A stretch of DNA of 64,000 nt. Origin: Polyangiaceae bacterium (GTDB lineage: Bacteria > Myxococcota_A > Polyangia > Polyangiales > Polyangiaceae). Positions 19,076 through 28,265 of this stretch are shown here, in pieces (positions within the stretch are counted from its first letter, which is position 1; the number at the start of each line of letters is the position of its first letter). Below the pieces are notes generated by a model, which saw only the letters and a program-made list of their open reading frames with translations, made no database searches and was not told the origin of the DNA. Both the position numbers and the translations under genes were made by a program. Location: the NCBI GenBank assembly GCA_023150915.1, contig JAKLKA010000009.1, positions 41,835-105,834 of the forward strand. Direction: 5' to 3'.

Positions 19076-20755
19076 ATGCCTGCCCACGACGCCTCTGACC
19101 GACCCGACGTCGATCTGGTGGTGATTGGCGGGGGCGTGAACGGCAGCGGTGTGGCGCGGGACGCCGCGCTGCGTGGCCTTCGCGTGGCGCTGTTCGAGCG
19201 CAACGACATCGCTTTCGGCGCCAGCGGCAATTCCAGCGGCATGATCCACGGCGGCCCGCGCTACCTCACCTACGACCCCGACGTGACGCACACCTCGTGC
19301 CTGGACTCGGGCCACATCCAGCGCATCGCACCCCACCTGCTGTTCCGCATCCCATTCTTGGTGCCAATCCACGCCAGCCGCCTCACGGCCCGCGCCGCGC
19401 TGACCGGCTACGACGCCTTCTTCGATCTGTACGACAAGTACCAGGCGCTGAAGCACGGCAAGCCCCACGTTCGCCTGACCCCCGACGAGCTTCGGCAGCT
19501 CGAGCCGGGCTTGGTGTCCGACGCGGTCGGAGGGGTGACCTTCGACGAGTGGGGCATCGACGGGGCGCGGCTCTGCATCGGCAACGTGGTCGACGCCCTG
19601 GAGCACGGCGCGAAGGTGCACGTGCACACCACCGTCACCGAGGTGCTGCGTCGCGACGACGGCAGCGTGACCGGCGTGCGCTATCGCGACCGGCTGAGCG
19701 GCGCGACCGGCTCGGTCCACTGCAAGCTGGTGGTCAACGCCACCGGCGCCTGGGCCCCGCTCACCAGCGTGCTGGCCGGGCTCGAGCCCAAGGTGGCACG
19801 CATCCGCCCGGGCAAGGGCATCCACGTGTTCCTCGATCGGCGGCTGACCAACTACGCGGTGGTCGCCACCGCCATCGACGGTCGGCAGGTCTTCCTCTTG
19901 CCGTGGCAGAACACGTCGGTGCTCGGCACCACCGACGACGACTACTACGGCGACCTGGACGACGTGATCGCCACCGGCGACGAGGTGCGCTACCTGACGC
20001 AGGCCATCGAGCGGGTCTTCCCCGCGGTGAAGCGGGCGCGCGCCATCGGCACCTGGGGCGGCGTGCGCCCCACGCTCTACGCCTGGGGGCGCAACGAGGA
20101 CAAGCTGAGCCGCGAGCACGAGGTGGTCGACCACGCACAGCACGGCGCCGACGGCCTGTACTCGATGATCGGCGGCAAGCTGGCCAGCTATCGCATCTTC
20201 GCGGAAGAGATGACGGACGTGGTCGCGCGCCGGTTGGGCTTCACCGCCCCGAGCAAGACCCACGTCTCGCCCCTGCCGGGGGGCGACGAGACCATAGACC
20301 CACTGGCGCTTACCGAGGGCGGGCGGATCGATCCGATGGCTGCGGTGCGACTCGAGTACCGCCACGGCAGCCGAGCCCTTCGGGTGATGGAGCGAATCGC
20401 GAAGAACCCACGCGAGGCGCGTGTGGTGTGCGAGTGCGAGCCGGTGCTCGAGGCCGAGGTGCGCTACGTGGTCGAGCACGAGCTCGCGAGCTCGGTCGAA
20501 GACGTCTCGCGCCGTACGCGCCTGGGTCTGGGCAGCTGCGGCGGCATGCGGTGCGCGGCCCGGTGCGGCGCCATCATCGCGCAGATCAAGGAGCGCTCGC
20601 CCGAGTCGGGGCGGCGCGATGCGCTGCGCTTCGTCGAGTGGACGCGCAAGCGTCGACTCGCGGCGGTGGGCCCCGAGCAAGCACGCCAAGAGGCGCTGGC
20701 CCTGGCGCACCTGCGGGCCGAGATCGGCGACGAGCCCGGCGAGGGCGAGCCGTGA
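19076..20755 (+). CDS. glpA: FAD-dependent glycerol-3-phosphate dehydrogenase, GlpA type
   Basis: The ATG at 19076 gives 559 residues, close to E. coli GlpA (542). It oxidises sn-glycerol-3-phosphate to dihydroxyacetone phosphate and passes electrons to the quinone pool through partner subunits. Visible features are the FAD-binding VVIGGGVNGSGVARDAALRG near residue 16, the substrate-domain motif SGNSSGMIHGGPRYL, and a C-terminal BFD-like [2Fe-2S] cluster domain (VCECEPV, GSCGGMRCAARCG) that distinguishes GlpA from aerobic GlpD. The stop overlaps the next gene (GTGA). The frame is open upstream but without similarity to the family. Confidence 0.92.
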   Translation: MPAHDASDRPDVDLVVIGGGVNGSGVARDAALRGLRVALFERNDIAFGASGNSSGMIHGGPRYLTYDPDVTHTSCLDSGHIQRIAPHLLFRIPFLVPIHASRLTARAALTGYDAFFDLYDKYQALKHGKPHVRLTPDELRQLEPGLVSDAVGGVTFDEWGIDGARLCIGNVVDALEHGAKVHVHTTVTEVLRRDDGSVTGVRYRDRLSGATGSVHCKLVVNATGAWAPLTSVLAGLEPKVARIRPGKGIHVFLDRRLTNYAVVATAIDGRQVFLLPWQNTSVLGTTDDDYYGDLDDVIATGDEVRYLTQAIERVFPAVKRARAIGTWGGVRPTLYAWGRNEDKLSREHEVVDHAQHGADGLYSMIGGKLASYRIFAEEMTDVVARRLGFTAPSKTHVSPLPGGDETIDPLALTEGGRIDPMAAVRLEYRHGSRALRVMERIAKNPREARVVCECEPVLEAEVRYVVEHELASSVEDVSRRTRLGLGSCGGMRCAARCGAIIAQIKERSPESGRRDALRFVEWTRKRRLAAVGPEQARQEALALAHLRAEIGDEPGEGEP

Positions 20756-21867
20756 AGGTGGTGGTGGTGGGCGCCGGTGTCGCCGGCACGGCCGCGGCAT
20801 GGGCGGCGCGCCGCGCCGGCGCGGAAGTGGCGCTGGTGCACGATCGCGCCGGGGCCTCTGCGCTGGCGAGCGGCGCCGCCGATTGGGATCGCTGGCAGGC
20901 TGCCGCGGGGCAGCACCCGCTCGAGGCCGACGCTGTGGCGCTGGCGTCGGCGCTCGGGTACTCGACGGACCCTTGTCTGGTCTGCACTGCTTCGGGCGTG
21001 CTCCGGCCGGCACAGGGTCGTGACCGCGCTGTCCTCGACCTTACCCTGCTGGCCGGCCGCCGCATTGGCGTCGCCGATCTCGCGCGTGACGACTGGGACG
21101 CAGAGCTGATCGCGCGCGCTCTCTCGTCCAGCGCCTGGGCGCGGACCACCGAGACGCGCTTTGCGCCCCGCGCGCTCGCGCTCTCGGACGTGCAGCACGC
21201 CTCGAGCTGGGATCTGGCCGCGCGCTTCGACGATCCGGGCGAGCGCGAGAAGCTGGCGGCCGAGCTGGTGAAGGGGCGCGGTGAGGTCGATGCCTGGCTG
21301 TGCGGACCGTGGCTGGGCACCGCGGCGGGCGCCCACGAAGCACTGAGCCAGCGAGTGGAGCTGCCGCTCGGTGAGGCCTTGTCGCCGCCGGGCGGCGCAG
21401 CCGGTGCGCGCTTCGAGTCGGCGCGGGACGCGCTGCTCGAACAAGCCGGTATCGAGACGCGTCGCGAGGCGGTGAGCGAAGTCGTCGTCGGCTCGGGCCG
21501 GATCGACGTGCATCTAGCGGGCGGCGAGCGCTGGGGCGCCGACCGCCTGGTGCTCGCGCTGGGCGGCGTGGCGGCGGGTGGCGTGCGGCTCGACGAGGCC
21601 CGCGCACGCTTCGAGCTCTCGCTGGGCGCGCCGGTGACGTTGCAGGTCGATGGCCTGAGCACGGACGCCGTCTCGACGCTGCACGGCGTCGACTTCGCGG
21701 CTCACGGCCCGGCGCTGCTCGAGCAAGTGGGCATCGCGACGGTCGGCGCCGCGGCGCTTGGTACGCCATCGGTGTTCGTCGCCGGCGACGTGATGGCCGA
21801 CCGCCCGCGGACCTGGCTGCGGGCGCTGGTGACCGGCCTTCACGCCGGCCGTGCCGCGGGGGGGTGA
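20752..21867 (+). CDS. glpB: GlpB-like anaerobic glycerol-3-phosphate dehydrogenase subunit
   Basis: 371 residues from a GTG overlapping the glpA stop. It begins with a dinucleotide-binding fold (VVVVGAGVAGTAAAWAARRA) and follows the GlpB layout: RRIGVADLARDDWDAELIAR parallels the [20 protein letters not shown] region of E. coli GlpB, and the FERLL-like region ends with LVLALGGVAAGG and a C-terminal SVFVAGDVMAD loop. GlpB carries a flavin and links GlpA to the membrane. No glpC Fe-S subunit is adjacent, so the electron path here may differ. Assignment rests on position and overall pattern. Confidence 0.75.
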   Translation: MKVVVVGAGVAGTAAAWAARRAGAEVALVHDRAGASALASGAADWDRWQAAAGQHPLEADAVALASALGYSTDPCLVCTASGVLRPAQGRDRAVLDLTLLAGRRIGVADLARDDWDAELIARALSSSAWARTTETRFAPRALALSDVQHASSWDLAARFDDPGEREKLAAELVKGRGEVDAWLCGPWLGTAAGAHEALSQRVELPLGEALSPPGGAAGARFESARDALLEQAGIETRREAVSEVVVGSGRIDVHLAGGERWGADRLVLALGGVAAGGVRLDEARARFELSLGAPVTLQVDGLSTDAVSTLHGVDFAAHGPALLEQVGIATVGAAALGTPSVFVAGDVMADRPRTWLRALVTGLHAGRAAGG

Positions 21868-21871
21868 ATCG

Positions 21872-22885
21872 GTGCCGCGCGGCGTGGGGCAGGTGCTCGC
21901 CGCTGGCGCGCGTTTCCTGGGCGACGCCCTGCGCGGCCGAGCCGAGCTCGGCGTGCCCCCCGCCACGTTCGCGCGCGCGCTGGTGATGGGAGCGCGCCCC
22001 CACTTCTTCGCGTTCCCGTGCGCCGCGTGCCTGGCGGGCGCCGCGGCCATGCCCGGGCGAGTCAGCGACATGCGCGTCGCCGTCGCCTCGCTGGCCGTGG
22101 GGGTGGCCTGGGGGGTTGGTCAGCTGCTCAACGATCTGGTCGATCTCGACGCCGACACCGTCGACGCGCCCCAGCGGCCCGCAGTTCGCGGGCTCTTGCC
22201 CGAAGGTCCCACGGTGCTGGTCGCCGCCGCGCTCGGCTCGGCGGTGGCGGCCGCGCTGGTGCTGGTGCACCCCAGCGGTTGGCTGCTTTCGCTCTCGGCC
22301 GCGCTGTTGATGGTGGCTTACGCACCCGCCAAGGCATTGCCCGTGCTCGGCAACCTGACCCACGGCGCGCTGATGGCGTGGCTGGCGGTGATCGGCGCGG
22401 CCGTCTCGATGCCCTCGGCGCGCTTGATCGACTTCGCCTCGTTCGGCACTCGGTCGTTCCTGTGCGTCGGGGCGTTGGCAGCACTTTACCTGCAAGGCAA
22501 CTATGAGAAGGATCTGACCGGCGATGCGCGCGCCGGATACCGCACGCTGGCCACGTGGCTCGGGGTGCGTGGCAGCGCTGCGCTGCGGATCGGGTGCGGC
22601 GTCGGCGTGTACTTCCTTGCCTGGAAGCACCAGTTGCTCCAGGGCTCGGCTGCTCTGGGGCTCTGGGCCGTCTCGGCTGCGCTCCTCCTGGCGTCGACCG
22701 TGCGTTCGCTCGTCGGGGGTGACGTTCCCAGTGCCCTGGCGGGCTACCGCTTCTGCGTGCACTCGACCATCGTCGGGCTGGTGGCGCTGGCGCTGCCGGT
22801 GCTTGGCGTGGCGGGGGCGCTGGCGCTGGTGGCGTTCGCGGCGCTCTTGATCGAGCTGGCCTTTTCTCGTACCGAGAACCCATGA
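21872..22885 (+). CDS. UbiA-family prenyltransferase
   Basis: I choose the GTG at 21872, five bases after a run of Gs that can act as ribosome site; an in-frame GTG at 21851 is the alternative. About 337 residues with eight or nine hydrophobic helices and both prenyl-diphosphate motifs: NDLVDLDADTVDAPQRP and the second Asp motif NYEKDLTGDARAGYRTLA. UbiA enzymes attach an isoprenoid to an aromatic or glycerol-type acceptor in the membrane. The D-x-x-GD-x-x-x-G-x-x-TL pattern is shared with chlorophyll, homogentisate and archaeal ether-lipid enzymes. Its place directly after glpAB invites a glycerophosphate-derived acceptor, which is only inference. Confidence 0.85.
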   Translation: MPRGVGQVLAAGARFLGDALRGRAELGVPPATFARALVMGARPHFFAFPCAACLAGAAAMPGRVSDMRVAVASLAVGVAWGVGQLLNDLVDLDADTVDAPQRPAVRGLLPEGPTVLVAAALGSAVAAALVLVHPSGWLLSLSAALLMVAYAPAKALPVLGNLTHGALMAWLAVIGAAVSMPSARLIDFASFGTRSFLCVGALAALYLQGNYEKDLTGDARAGYRTLATWLGVRGSAALRIGCGVGVYFLAWKHQLLQGSAALGLWAVSAALLLASTVRSLVGGDVPSALAGYRFCVHSTIVGLVALALPVLGVAGALALVAFAALLIELAFSRTENP

Positions 22886-22892
22886 GGCCCGC

Positions 22893-23606
22893 TTGACCGA
22901 GCTCCCCATCGTCTATCGCCGCGCCCGCGCATACATCCTGGCGCTGCCCGCGAAGACCCGCGACTTGGCCTCGCTCTTGCCCGACCCGCGGCTCACGCCG
23001 GTGGAAGTCTGGCCGGGCACGGCGGTGCTCACCGCGGTGGCCTTCGACTACGCAGACACCAGCATCGGCCCCTATCGCGAGGCGGCGCTTTCCATTCCGT
23101 GCCGCTGGCGGCATCCGGGCCGCATTCCGCTCTTGCCGCTGCTGCTCGAGAAGCGCCTGGCAGACGTGGGCCACTGGGTGCAGCTCTTGCCGGTCACCAC
23201 TCAGGTGGCCAACGACGCCGGGCGCAGCATCTGGGGCTATCCGAAGTTCGTCGGTCGCATCGACATCGAGCATGGCTCTTCGCACATGCGTTGCCAGGTG
23301 TTCGACGACGACCGGCTGGTGTTCGGTTTCGAGATCGATCGCCCGGGGCCGTCCTTGCCCGTGCAGTTCCCCGTGCGCACCTACTCGCGCCTGGGCGACG
23401 AGATCCACTTCACCGAGATCGAAGTCGATGCCGTGGGCGCCAGGCGTTTCCGCGGCGCGCGCGGCGCGCTCAGCCTGACTGATCACCCGCGGCTCGCCGG
23501 GCTGCCTCTGCCCGGGCGCATCGGCAAGCGCGCGCTCGAGACCCGTTGGTTCGACGAGTACCGCCTGCGGCTCGACCGCGCGAGCACCAAGTATCGCATG
23601 CGCTGA
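22893..23606 (+). CDS. Acetoacetate decarboxylase-like protein
   Basis: 237 residues starting at TTG 22893, seven bases after the UbiA stop. It shows the family core (LPVTTQVANDAGRSIWGYPK, with the Lys equivalent to the Schiff-base Lys115 of clostridial acetoacetate decarboxylase) and E-A-A-L-S-I-P upstream. In the true decarboxylase two consecutive Lys are present; here the second is Phe (GYPKF), so the pKa-lowering neighbour is missing and decarboxylation is doubtful. Many homologues of this fold act on other keto compounds. Last gene of the glpAB-UbiA run. Confidence 0.78.
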   Translation: MTELPIVYRRARAYILALPAKTRDLASLLPDPRLTPVEVWPGTAVLTAVAFDYADTSIGPYREAALSIPCRWRHPGRIPLLPLLLEKRLADVGHWVQLLPVTTQVANDAGRSIWGYPKFVGRIDIEHGSSHMRCQVFDDDRLVFGFEIDRPGPSLPVQFPVRTYSRLGDEIHFTEIEVDAVGARRFRGARGALSLTDHPRLAGLPLPGRIGKRALETRWFDEYRLRLDRASTKYRMR

Positions 23607-23609
23607 GGC

Positions 23610-25115
23610 TCAGGGTGCCCGGCAGATCGCCATGGGGGCCTGGCACTTCAGGTTGTAGCAGCTCACGCACTTCTCTCGGCTGCCCATCACGCTTCCGCAC
23701 TCGAGCTGACAGGTGGTGATCGCGCACGAGTTGTTGACGATCACCTTCCCAGCTTCGCTCGGTGAAGCCTCGAGCATGGCCCGGCAATAGCAGTCCTTGT
23801 CCTCGGCCGGGCACTCGGCCTCTCGGCTCGTGACCTGGCTGCACGTGAGCTTGCCCGCCGGCTTCTTTCCGCAATAAAGCTCGGTGAAGCAGCTGCCGAT
23901 GCCCGCGCAGTCCGCGCCGCGCACGCACTCGCGGGTGGGCGGCGATTCGCGGCAGGCCGTGACACAAGCCTGCCGCTCGAACACCGCGCCGCACCCCTCG
24001 ATGCGCTTGCACGCCACGGCGCACGGCTCGCCCTGGGCGGCGGCCTGGTCCAGATCCGCGAGCTGCGAGCGGCTCTCGAGCAGTACCGAGACCACGCCCA
24101 CCAAGAGCGCGCCGAGGCCCAGCGCTGCGGCGAGCAGCACCACGGCACCGACGACCCAACCCACGCGGCTGCTGCGCGCGGGCGCCGTGCCTGCCGCCGC
24201 GGTCAGGGTGGGCGGTACGGGGTGGTGCGCTGCCGAACCCGTCGGCGCGACGCCGGACCTGTGGTCGAGGGACATGACGGGCAAGGCTTCGAGCGCCGCG
24301 GCCATCTCGGCGGCCGACGAGAAGCGCGCGTTCGGATCGACCGCCAGCGCGCAGGCCACGAATGCCGCCAGTGGCTCGGGCACCCGTTCGAGCCGCTCGG
24401 AAAGCGAGCGTGGCGGCGACGACAGCACGAGCAGCAGCATGTCGCCCATCGACTCGGCCTGATAGGGCAGCTGGCCACACACCAGCTGATAGAAGATCAC
24501 ACCCAGCGCCCAGAGGTCGGTGCGAAGGTCCACGCGCTTGGCATTGCGCAGCTGCTCGGGCGACATGTAGTGCAGCGTGCCCATGCTGGTGCCGGTGGCG
24601 GTGTGCGATTGGCTCTCCAGGTCCGAGAGTGACTTCGCGATACCGAAGTCCAGGAGCTTCACCGTGCGCTGGGGAGCGCACAGGAACACGTTTTCGGGCT
24701 TCAGATCCCGGTGGATGAAGCCGGCCGCATGCGCGGCGCCCAGCGCCGCGAGCACCTCACGGCAGAGGCGGCGGATCTCTTCGAAGGGCAGGGGGCCGCG
24801 TCGCATCAGGGCCGCCAAAGGCTCGCCTTCCAGCCGCTCCATGGCGAAATAGGGCTCGCCGGCGGCGGTGGTTCCGGCGTCGAGGACGCGCACGATGCCC
24901 GGGTGTCCGATGGCGGCGGGCGCCCGGGCCTCGGTCAGGAAGCGCGCGGCCAGATCGGGTCGCGCCAGCAGGTGCGTGTGCAGCATCTTGAGCGCCACGC
25001 GTTCGTTGGTGAACCGATGGCGCGCAGCCAGCACCACGCCCATGCCGCCCTGGCCGAGCAGACCCTCCACCACGTAGCGGTCCCCCACCACGTCACCGGC
25101 CGCGAGAAACGTCAT
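23610..25115 (-). CDS. Transmembrane Ser/Thr protein kinase with Cys-rich ectodomain
   Basis: 501 residues from the ATG at 25115; the open frame upstream is a shadow. Residues 1-270 are a Hanks-type kinase: glycine loop LGQGGMGVV, Lys in VALKML, catalytic loop HRDLKPEN, DFG, and SPEQL in place of APE. A Pro/Thr/Ala linker leads to a single membrane helix (VGAVVLLAAALGLGALLVGV) and an extracytoplasmic domain of about 140 residues with roughly 20 Cys (CKRIEGCGAVFERQACVTAC, CGSVMGSREKCVSCYNLKC). The kinase is inside, the disulfide-rich sensor outside. Divergent from a lipoprotein gene 66 bases away. Confidence 0.9.
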   Translation of the reverse strand: MTFLAAGDVVGDRYVVEGLLGQGGMGVVLAARHRFTNERVALKMLHTHLLARPDLAARFLTEARAPAAIGHPGIVRVLDAGTTAAGEPYFAMERLEGEPLAALMRRGPLPFEEIRRLCREVLAALGAAHAAGFIHRDLKPENVFLCAPQRTVKLLDFGIAKSLSDLESQSHTATGTSMGTLHYMSPEQLRNAKRVDLRTDLWALGVIFYQLVCGQLPYQAESMGDMLLLVLSSPPRSLSERLERVPEPLAAFVACALAVDPNARFSSAAEMAAALEALPVMSLDHRSGVAPTGSAAHHPVPPTLTAAAGTAPARSSRVGWVVGAVVLLAAALGLGALLVGVVSVLLESRSQLADLDQAAAQGEPCAVACKRIEGCGAVFERQACVTACRESPPTRECVRGADCAGIGSCFTELYCGKKPAGKLTCSQVTSREAECPAEDKDCYCRAMLEASPSEAGKVIVNNSCAITTCQLECGSVMGSREKCVSCYNLKCQAPMAICRAP

Positions 25116-25181
25116 GACGCCCGGGACGAAGTTACCAGGGATCGGCTGGCGCGAAAGCGTTAACCCTGCCAGCATCCGCGA

Positions 25182-26054
25182 GTGACTGCTCGCTGCCTCG
25201 TGTCGCTCTGGGTGTTGGGGGTCGCGTGCAGTCGAAGCGGAGCCCCCGAAGACGCGGGCGCGGCGGCTCCGACGGTGTCGGTGTCGGCTCTCGCTGCCAA
25301 GCCTGGCGCGCCGGCGGCGCCCGCCGGGGGGGTGCCGGTGGATTCGCCGGCGCTGGTGGGCACGTTGATCGAGAACGAGCGCTTCAGCGTGATGCACCCC
25401 TCGGAATACTGCCTGGACGACGGCTTCGTGTACGCAGGCGCGCCGGCGCGCGTCGGCACGCTGAACGTGTTCACCACGGCCGCCGTGGCCCCGCTTGCCG
25501 GCACCACGGTGATCGCCCGCGGCACCCGCGAGCCGTCGCTTCTGGCTGCGCTCGAGAAGCGGGGCGCGTGCGCCGCGGATTATGGCAACGAGCCGCGCGA
25601 GATGCCGCAGATGCGCAGCGACTGGGTGAGCCCCGAGGGGGGCTTCCGCACGACCCGCCGGAAGCTGGAAGGGCTCGCGGGCTTCCGCGCTCACAGCGTG
25701 ACCGCGATCCACCTGGGAGGCGAGGTCTCACGCGACGGCGGCACGGTGGTCGTCGAGCTCGTGAACCCCTTTGCGGCGTCCCTGGACGCGATCGGCGCCT
25801 TCGCGCACTACGAGGGTGGGCCGGGCAAGCCCATGCCGCTCCGCGAGAAGCTCACGCTCTCGTTGCCACCCGGCGGCCGGCAGCGCCTCGAGCTCTCGAC
25901 CGAGATCGAGGCCGGGCCCGCGGGCGCAGCCACGGGCACGCCCCGCGGCCGCTATCGGCTCGATTCCGTCGAGCTCACCGGACGTGTCGGCCAGGTCGAG
26001 CTCGACGTTCGCATCGGCGTCGGCTCGAGGCGGCGGCAGGGGGGCGCGCGGTGA
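25182..26054 (+). CDS. Lipoprotein of unknown function
   Basis: 290 residues from a GTG at 25182. Signal peptide with lipobox LGVAC (Cys16), then an Ala/Pro-rich linker and a beta-rich domain (FSVMHPSEYCLDDGFVYAG, GGTVVVELVNPF). The C-terminal half (LTLSLPPGGRQRLELSTEIE) reads like a sandwich fold. No family recognised. The stop overlaps the next gene (GTGA). Confidence 0.65.
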   Translation: MTARCLVSLWVLGVACSRSGAPEDAGAAAPTVSVSALAAKPGAPAAPAGGVPVDSPALVGTLIENERFSVMHPSEYCLDDGFVYAGAPARVGTLNVFTTAAVAPLAGTTVIARGTREPSLLAALEKRGACAADYGNEPREMPQMRSDWVSPEGGFRTTRRKLEGLAGFRAHSVTAIHLGGEVSRDGGTVVVELVNPFAASLDAIGAFAHYEGGPGKPMPLREKLTLSLPPGGRQRLELSTEIEAGPAGAATGTPRGRYRLDSVELTGRVGQVELDVRIGVGSRRRQGGAR

Positions 26055-26758
26055 GCGCCTCGTCGATCTCCCCGGCGCGCGCCATCGGGCGAACGCTCAC
26101 CTTTCGGGCGGGGGCCGTGGAGGTGAGCCGCCTCGGGACCAAGCACCTCGCGGTCGGACTGGCCTGCACCTGGGTCGTCGGCGTGGGCCGCTGGTGGGAC
26201 GACCCGAAGGCGAGCCTGCTCCAGCACCTGGGACTCGGCTCCGTGATTTACGTGTTCGTGCTCGCAGCGTTGCTCTGGCTGGTGGTTTGGCCGCTGGCGC
26301 CGGCGGCGCTTTCGTATCGCACCACGCTCACGTTCGTCGGCCTGACTTCGCCGCCGGCCGTGCTCTACGCCGTGCCGGTGGAGCGGTTCTTTTCGCTGAC
26401 CGTCGCGGGCCAGCTCAACCTCTGGTTTCTGGCGGTGGTGGCCACGTGGCGCGTGGCGCTCTTGCTCCGCTTTCTGGCCTCGGTGCCATCGGTCGGCGTC
26501 GTCAAGGGCGTGATCGTCGCGTTGCTGCCGCTGACTGCCATCGTGACCGCCCTCACGGTGCTGAACCTGCACCGCGTGGTGTTCAGCTTCATGGGCGGCA
26601 TCGCCGACAGCGATCGCTCGGTGCACGACGCCGCTTACGGCGTTCTGGTCACCCTGACCCTGCTCTCGACCACGCTCTTACCGGTGCTGCTGGTGGCGTA
26701 CGTCGCGGGCATCGTCCACGCATGGCTACGGCGCAGAGCGGCCCGCGGGGCGGACTGA
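26051..26758 (+). CDS. Yip1-like membrane protein
   Basis: 235 residues from the GTG at 26051, coupled to the lipoprotein before it. Six hydrophobic helices are visible; the early motif LGTKHLAVGLACTWVVGVGR and later VPVERFFSLTVAGQLNLWFL recall small Yip1-type or conserved inner-membrane proteins, but similarity is loose. The lipoprotein and this protein probably form a pair across the envelope. Confidence 0.6.
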   Translation: MSASSISPARAIGRTLTFRAGAVEVSRLGTKHLAVGLACTWVVGVGRWWDDPKASLLQHLGLGSVIYVFVLAALLWLVVWPLAPAALSYRTTLTFVGLTSPPAVLYAVPVERFFSLTVAGQLNLWFLAVVATWRVALLLRFLASVPSVGVVKGVIVALLPLTAIVTALTVLNLHRVVFSFMGGIADSDRSVHDAAYGVLVTLTLLSTTLLPVLLVAYVAGIVHAWLRRRAARGAD

Positions 26759-26763
26759 GCGCA

Positions 26764-27540
26764 TCACTTCTTCTTGGCCACGCAACCGATCGTGCCGTGC
26801 CCCGTGCCGTCGGCTTGGGTGTGGGCGCCGACATAGATGGTCTTGCCGGCGTAAGCCGACAGATCCACCACCAGGGTCTTCTGCTCGGCGTCGCAGGTGA
26901 GCTTCGCGATGTAGTTCAGGTTGTCTGCCGCCTTCAGCCCGGTCTTCTCCCAGCCGTCGCAGCGCTGCACCGGATCGCTGCCCACGGCGGGGCCGGTGTT
27001 CGTCGCCAGGTAGTTCACGCCACCCTTGGCGTTGAGACACACCAGGACCGCCACCGGCGGGCTCGATGGGATGGGGATCGACCCGTCGTCGCAGTCTTCG
27101 CTGCCGTTGCGTGGGGTGTCGGTCCAGCAGTCTGCGATCACGTACTTGGCGGGCGGGCAGGCGGCGCAAGGGCCACCGCAGTCGACCCCGGTCTCGCCGC
27201 AGTCTTGGAGCCCGTTCGAGCACGGGCTCGAGCAGACGCCGCCGGTGCCCCCCGCGCCGCCCGCTGCGCCGCCGCTTCCCCCGCCGGTGCCGCCGGCGCC
27301 GCTCAGCCCGCCACTGCCGCCGCTGGTGCTGGTCCCCCCGCTGCCCGGCGGACCGCACGACGAGCACGCGCCGTAGGTGCCGTCGCTTTCGCAAACCTGG
27401 ACGCCGGTGAGGCCCCCGGGGCATGCGCAGCTCGACTGCTCGCCGGGCACGCACTTCACCGAAACCGGTCCGTCGTCTTCCGCCGACGCACAGGCGATGG
27501 CCACGAACAGGAACAGGGGCAGCGTCTTTCCGGCCAGCAT
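26764..27540 (-). CDS. Cys-rich lipoprotein with Gly stalk
   Basis: 258 residues from ATG 27540 (a GTG nine bases further upstream is possible). Lipobox VAIAC near residue 17, a Cys motif (CVPGEQSSCACPGGLTGVQV), a Gly/Ser/Thr stalk (GGTSTSGGSGGLSGAGGTGG), a second Cys cluster (CSSPCSNGLQDCGETGVDCG) and a C-terminal beta domain. The double cluster C-P-G-x-x-x-C-x-C-P-G-G-x-x-G is common in myxobacterial surface lipoproteins. Function unknown, presumably on the outer membrane facing outwards. Confidence 0.7.
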   Translation of the reverse strand: MLAGKTLPLFLFVAIACASAEDDGPVSVKCVPGEQSSCACPGGLTGVQVCESDGTYGACSSCGPPGSGGTSTSGGSGGLSGAGGTGGGSGGAAGGAGGTGGVCSSPCSNGLQDCGETGVDCGGPCAACPPAKYVIADCWTDTPRNGSEDCDDGSIPIPSSPPVAVLVCLNAKGGVNYLATNTGPAVGSDPVQRCDGWEKTGLKAADNLNYIAKLTCDAEQKTLVVDLSAYAGKTIYVGAHTQADGTGHGTIGCVAKKK

Positions 27541-27628
27541 GTCCCCCACAGCCTACTGGGGGCCCGGGGCGCGCACCAGTGACACACCTGGCTTGACAGC
27601 CCTCGGGGCTTGGTCGAAACACCCGCAC

Positions 27629-28246
27629 ATGCTCGAGCTGAGCCCCGTTCCGTTGTTGATCGTGATCGGCGCCTGCGCGTCGCCTCCGCCGCCCGAGGCG
27701 AGCCCCGCACCGCATTCGCCGCCCGCCCCGGCGTCGGGCGACGCCCCGGCGCCCGCTTCGCCGACGCCGAGTGGCGCCGCGCCGGCCGCGTCCGCATCGG
27801 TCCCGACCACCGCGCCGAGCGCGGCGCCGGCAGAGGTTCCTCCGTTGTCGAAACCCAACAGCGTCTGGTCGGTCGGTGGCGTGAGCCTGAGCGAGATCGA
27901 CGCGCTCGGGCTCGCCGGTGCGTTCAAGAAGGCCAAGCTCACCGACAGCGGTAGCGCCGGCGGCTCCATGGGCAAGGGCTACGAGTCGGTGGGCTTTCCA
28001 CTGGCGAAGGGCAAGGCGAAGGGCCGCTTCTACATGGTTCGGCCCGCGAAGGGGCCGACCCCCGCCGAGAGCTCGCTGGGAAGCCCCGAGGTGGCGCTGG
28101 GCATGAAGGACAAGGACAAGGCTTTCGGCGTGCACGACGCGACCGCCGACCTCTACTTCGAGATCCGGATCGACGAGGGCGGCAAGGCCTCGGACGCCCA
28201 GCAATGGCTGAACGCCGTGATCCGGGAGCAGAAGCCCAAGAAGTAG
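27629..28246 (+). CDS. Lipoprotein with Pro/Ala linker
   Basis: The frame is open from 27377, but the ATG at 27629 starts a lipoprotein signal (MLELSPVPLLIVIGAC) giving 205 residues. A Pro/Ala/Ser linker covers residues 18-75; the C-terminal domain (KPNSVWSVGGVSLSEIDALG, AFGVHDATADLYFEIRID) is compact and unrecognised. The ribosome site is weak. The gene stands alone between converging and diverging neighbours. Confidence 0.6.
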   Translation: MLELSPVPLLIVIGACASPPPPEASPAPHSPPAPASGDAPAPASPTPSGAAPAASASVPTTAPSAAPAEVPPLSKPNSVWSVGGVSLSEIDALGLAGAFKKAKLTDSGSAGGSMGKGYESVGFPLAKGKAKGRFYMVRPAKGPTPAESSLGSPEVALGMKDKDKAFGVHDATADLYFEIRIDEGGKASDAQQWLNAVIREQKPKK

Positions 28247-28265
28247 CCGTCGGCGCCCGCCGAGC

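Noticed and set aside
27593..27621. TTGACA followed after 17 bases by GAAACA upstream of the lipoprotein at 27629
   Set aside because: The -10 is poor and the transcript would begin almost at the ATG, leaving no leader.
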